This document shows positions 63,800 through 64,000 of a stretch of DNA of 64,000 bases, piece by piece. Each line of letters begins with the position of its first letter. Within the stretch, counting starts at the first letter, position 1. The position numbers and the translations under genes are program-made. The notes beneath the pieces were generated by a model. The model was not told where the DNA came from. It saw only the letters and a list, made by a program, of their open reading frames with translations, and made no database searches. This DNA is from Neobacillus kokaensis (GTDB taxonomy: Bacteria; Bacillota; Bacilli; Bacillales; Cytobacillaceae): assembly GCF_014656545.1 (NCBI RefSeq), contig NZ_BNDS01000007.1, forward strand, positions 62,001-126,000, written 5' to 3'.

Positions 63800-64000
63800 A
63801 TGAATCGACAACAACGAATGCACCTTTATGATATTCAAAACAGAGCCTATACCGAGGGAACTGTTGAGCAAATAAATGATCAATGGATATTTTTTGATGA
63901 GGAAACGGAAGAGGCTTCCATGTTGGAGGATTTTCTCCAGCAAGAGATTGAAATTTTCCGGATGAATCGCTGGAAAAAAGGGGTCCTGTACGAAGCTGGG
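63800..64000 (+). CDS. Hypothetical protein, 5' part only (possibly DUF2777 family)
   Basis: 67 codons to the window edge, starting MNRQQRMHLYDIQNRAYTEG with TVEQINDQWIFFDEETEEAS after it. ATGGAGGTAAAC gives a good ribosome site. The sequence is soluble and acidic-aromatic. It resembles a Bacillaceae family I remember as DUF2777, but the fragment is too short to be sure. The rest of the gene lies beyond the window. Confidence 0.6.
   Translation, partial: MNRQQRMHLYDIQNRAYTEGTVEQINDQWIFFDEETEEASMLEDFLQQEIEIFRMNRWKKGVLYEAG

Noticed and set aside
63757..63831. 24-codon frame starting MSKKKNEASG ahead of the last gene
   Set aside because: The purine-rich site sits only about two bases from its ATG and the frame overlaps a better-supported gene; no family known.

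Overview
The window is chromosomal DNA of a low-G+C, endospore-forming member of the Bacillaceae. It carries spore genes (spoVAC/spoVAD, a CotY/CotZ-type coat protein, cotO, a YhcN-type lipoprotein), competence regulators (mecA, med, comZ, coiA) and Spx control genes. Shine-Dalgarno sites are strong AAGGAGG type, and promoters, T-box, FapR, CtsR, CcpA and ECF-sigma sites are of Bacillus type. Gene order follows the yja-yjb stretch of Bacillus subtilis, read in reverse, but several genes are not where B. subtilis has them. A Neobacillus-like or other 'Bacillus sensu lato' species fits, although the species cannot be fixed from sequence alone. I see no rRNA, tRNA, CRISPR array, prophage or complete insertion sequence. 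The window is mostly core genome, and most of the interest lies in regulation, repeats and a few odd genes.

Layout. 1-3250: spore genes (spoVAD fragment, spoVAC, lipoprotein, small Cys-rich protein, yjcA-like, cotY/Z-like, cotO). 3365-4185: fabI with a FapR operator. 4226-4346: an intergenic repeat. 4373-12030: yjbQ antiporter, prpE, a pseudouridine synthase, NAD kinase, relQ, yjbL, yjbK, truncated globin yjbI and spxH. 12240-12775: a small membrane ORF and a 52-bp tandem repeat. 12878-19560: pepF, coiA, cardiolipin synthase, a second copy of the repeat, mecA and spxA with an ECF-sigma promoter. 19877-28154: a small membrane protein, an orphan pair of Dpp/Opp-type permeases and the opp operon. 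28264-30397: trpS with a tryptophan T-box, and yjbA. 30569-36698: the app operon, carrying a MITE-like insertion between appF and appA. 36767-40020: yjaZ-like protease gene and fabHA-fabF with a second FapR operator. 40111-46856: comZ-med, yjaV, yjaU, yjzD, clpB with a CtsR operator, yjzC.

47004-55022 is an anaerobic/molybdenum-cofactor island. It holds two Fnr paralogues that both keep the C-terminal Fe-S cysteines, plus ywiC, mobB, moeA, ric (scdA), moaA, a SPASM radical-SAM protein and a DUF59 protein. Three palindromic Fnr boxes here each sit about 41.5 bp upstream of the start site inferred from a -10 hexamer. 55276-63455 is a yit-like block (yitU, DUF3813, a BsuPI-domain protein, yitT, degV, cvfB), then yajQ, an SDR and a membrane-anchored GH13 protein. 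The window ends in a partial gene.

How the parts connect. FapR controls fatty-acid elongation at two places. Spx is produced from an envelope-stress promoter, and its adaptor SpxH and the related adaptor MecA are encoded nearby. Opp and App import peptides that feed competence and sporulation. The two Fnr proteins probably control the redox island around them. The most unusual single object is the GH13 protein at 61923-63455: it keeps the whole fold and a membrane anchor but has lost all three catalytic carboxylates.
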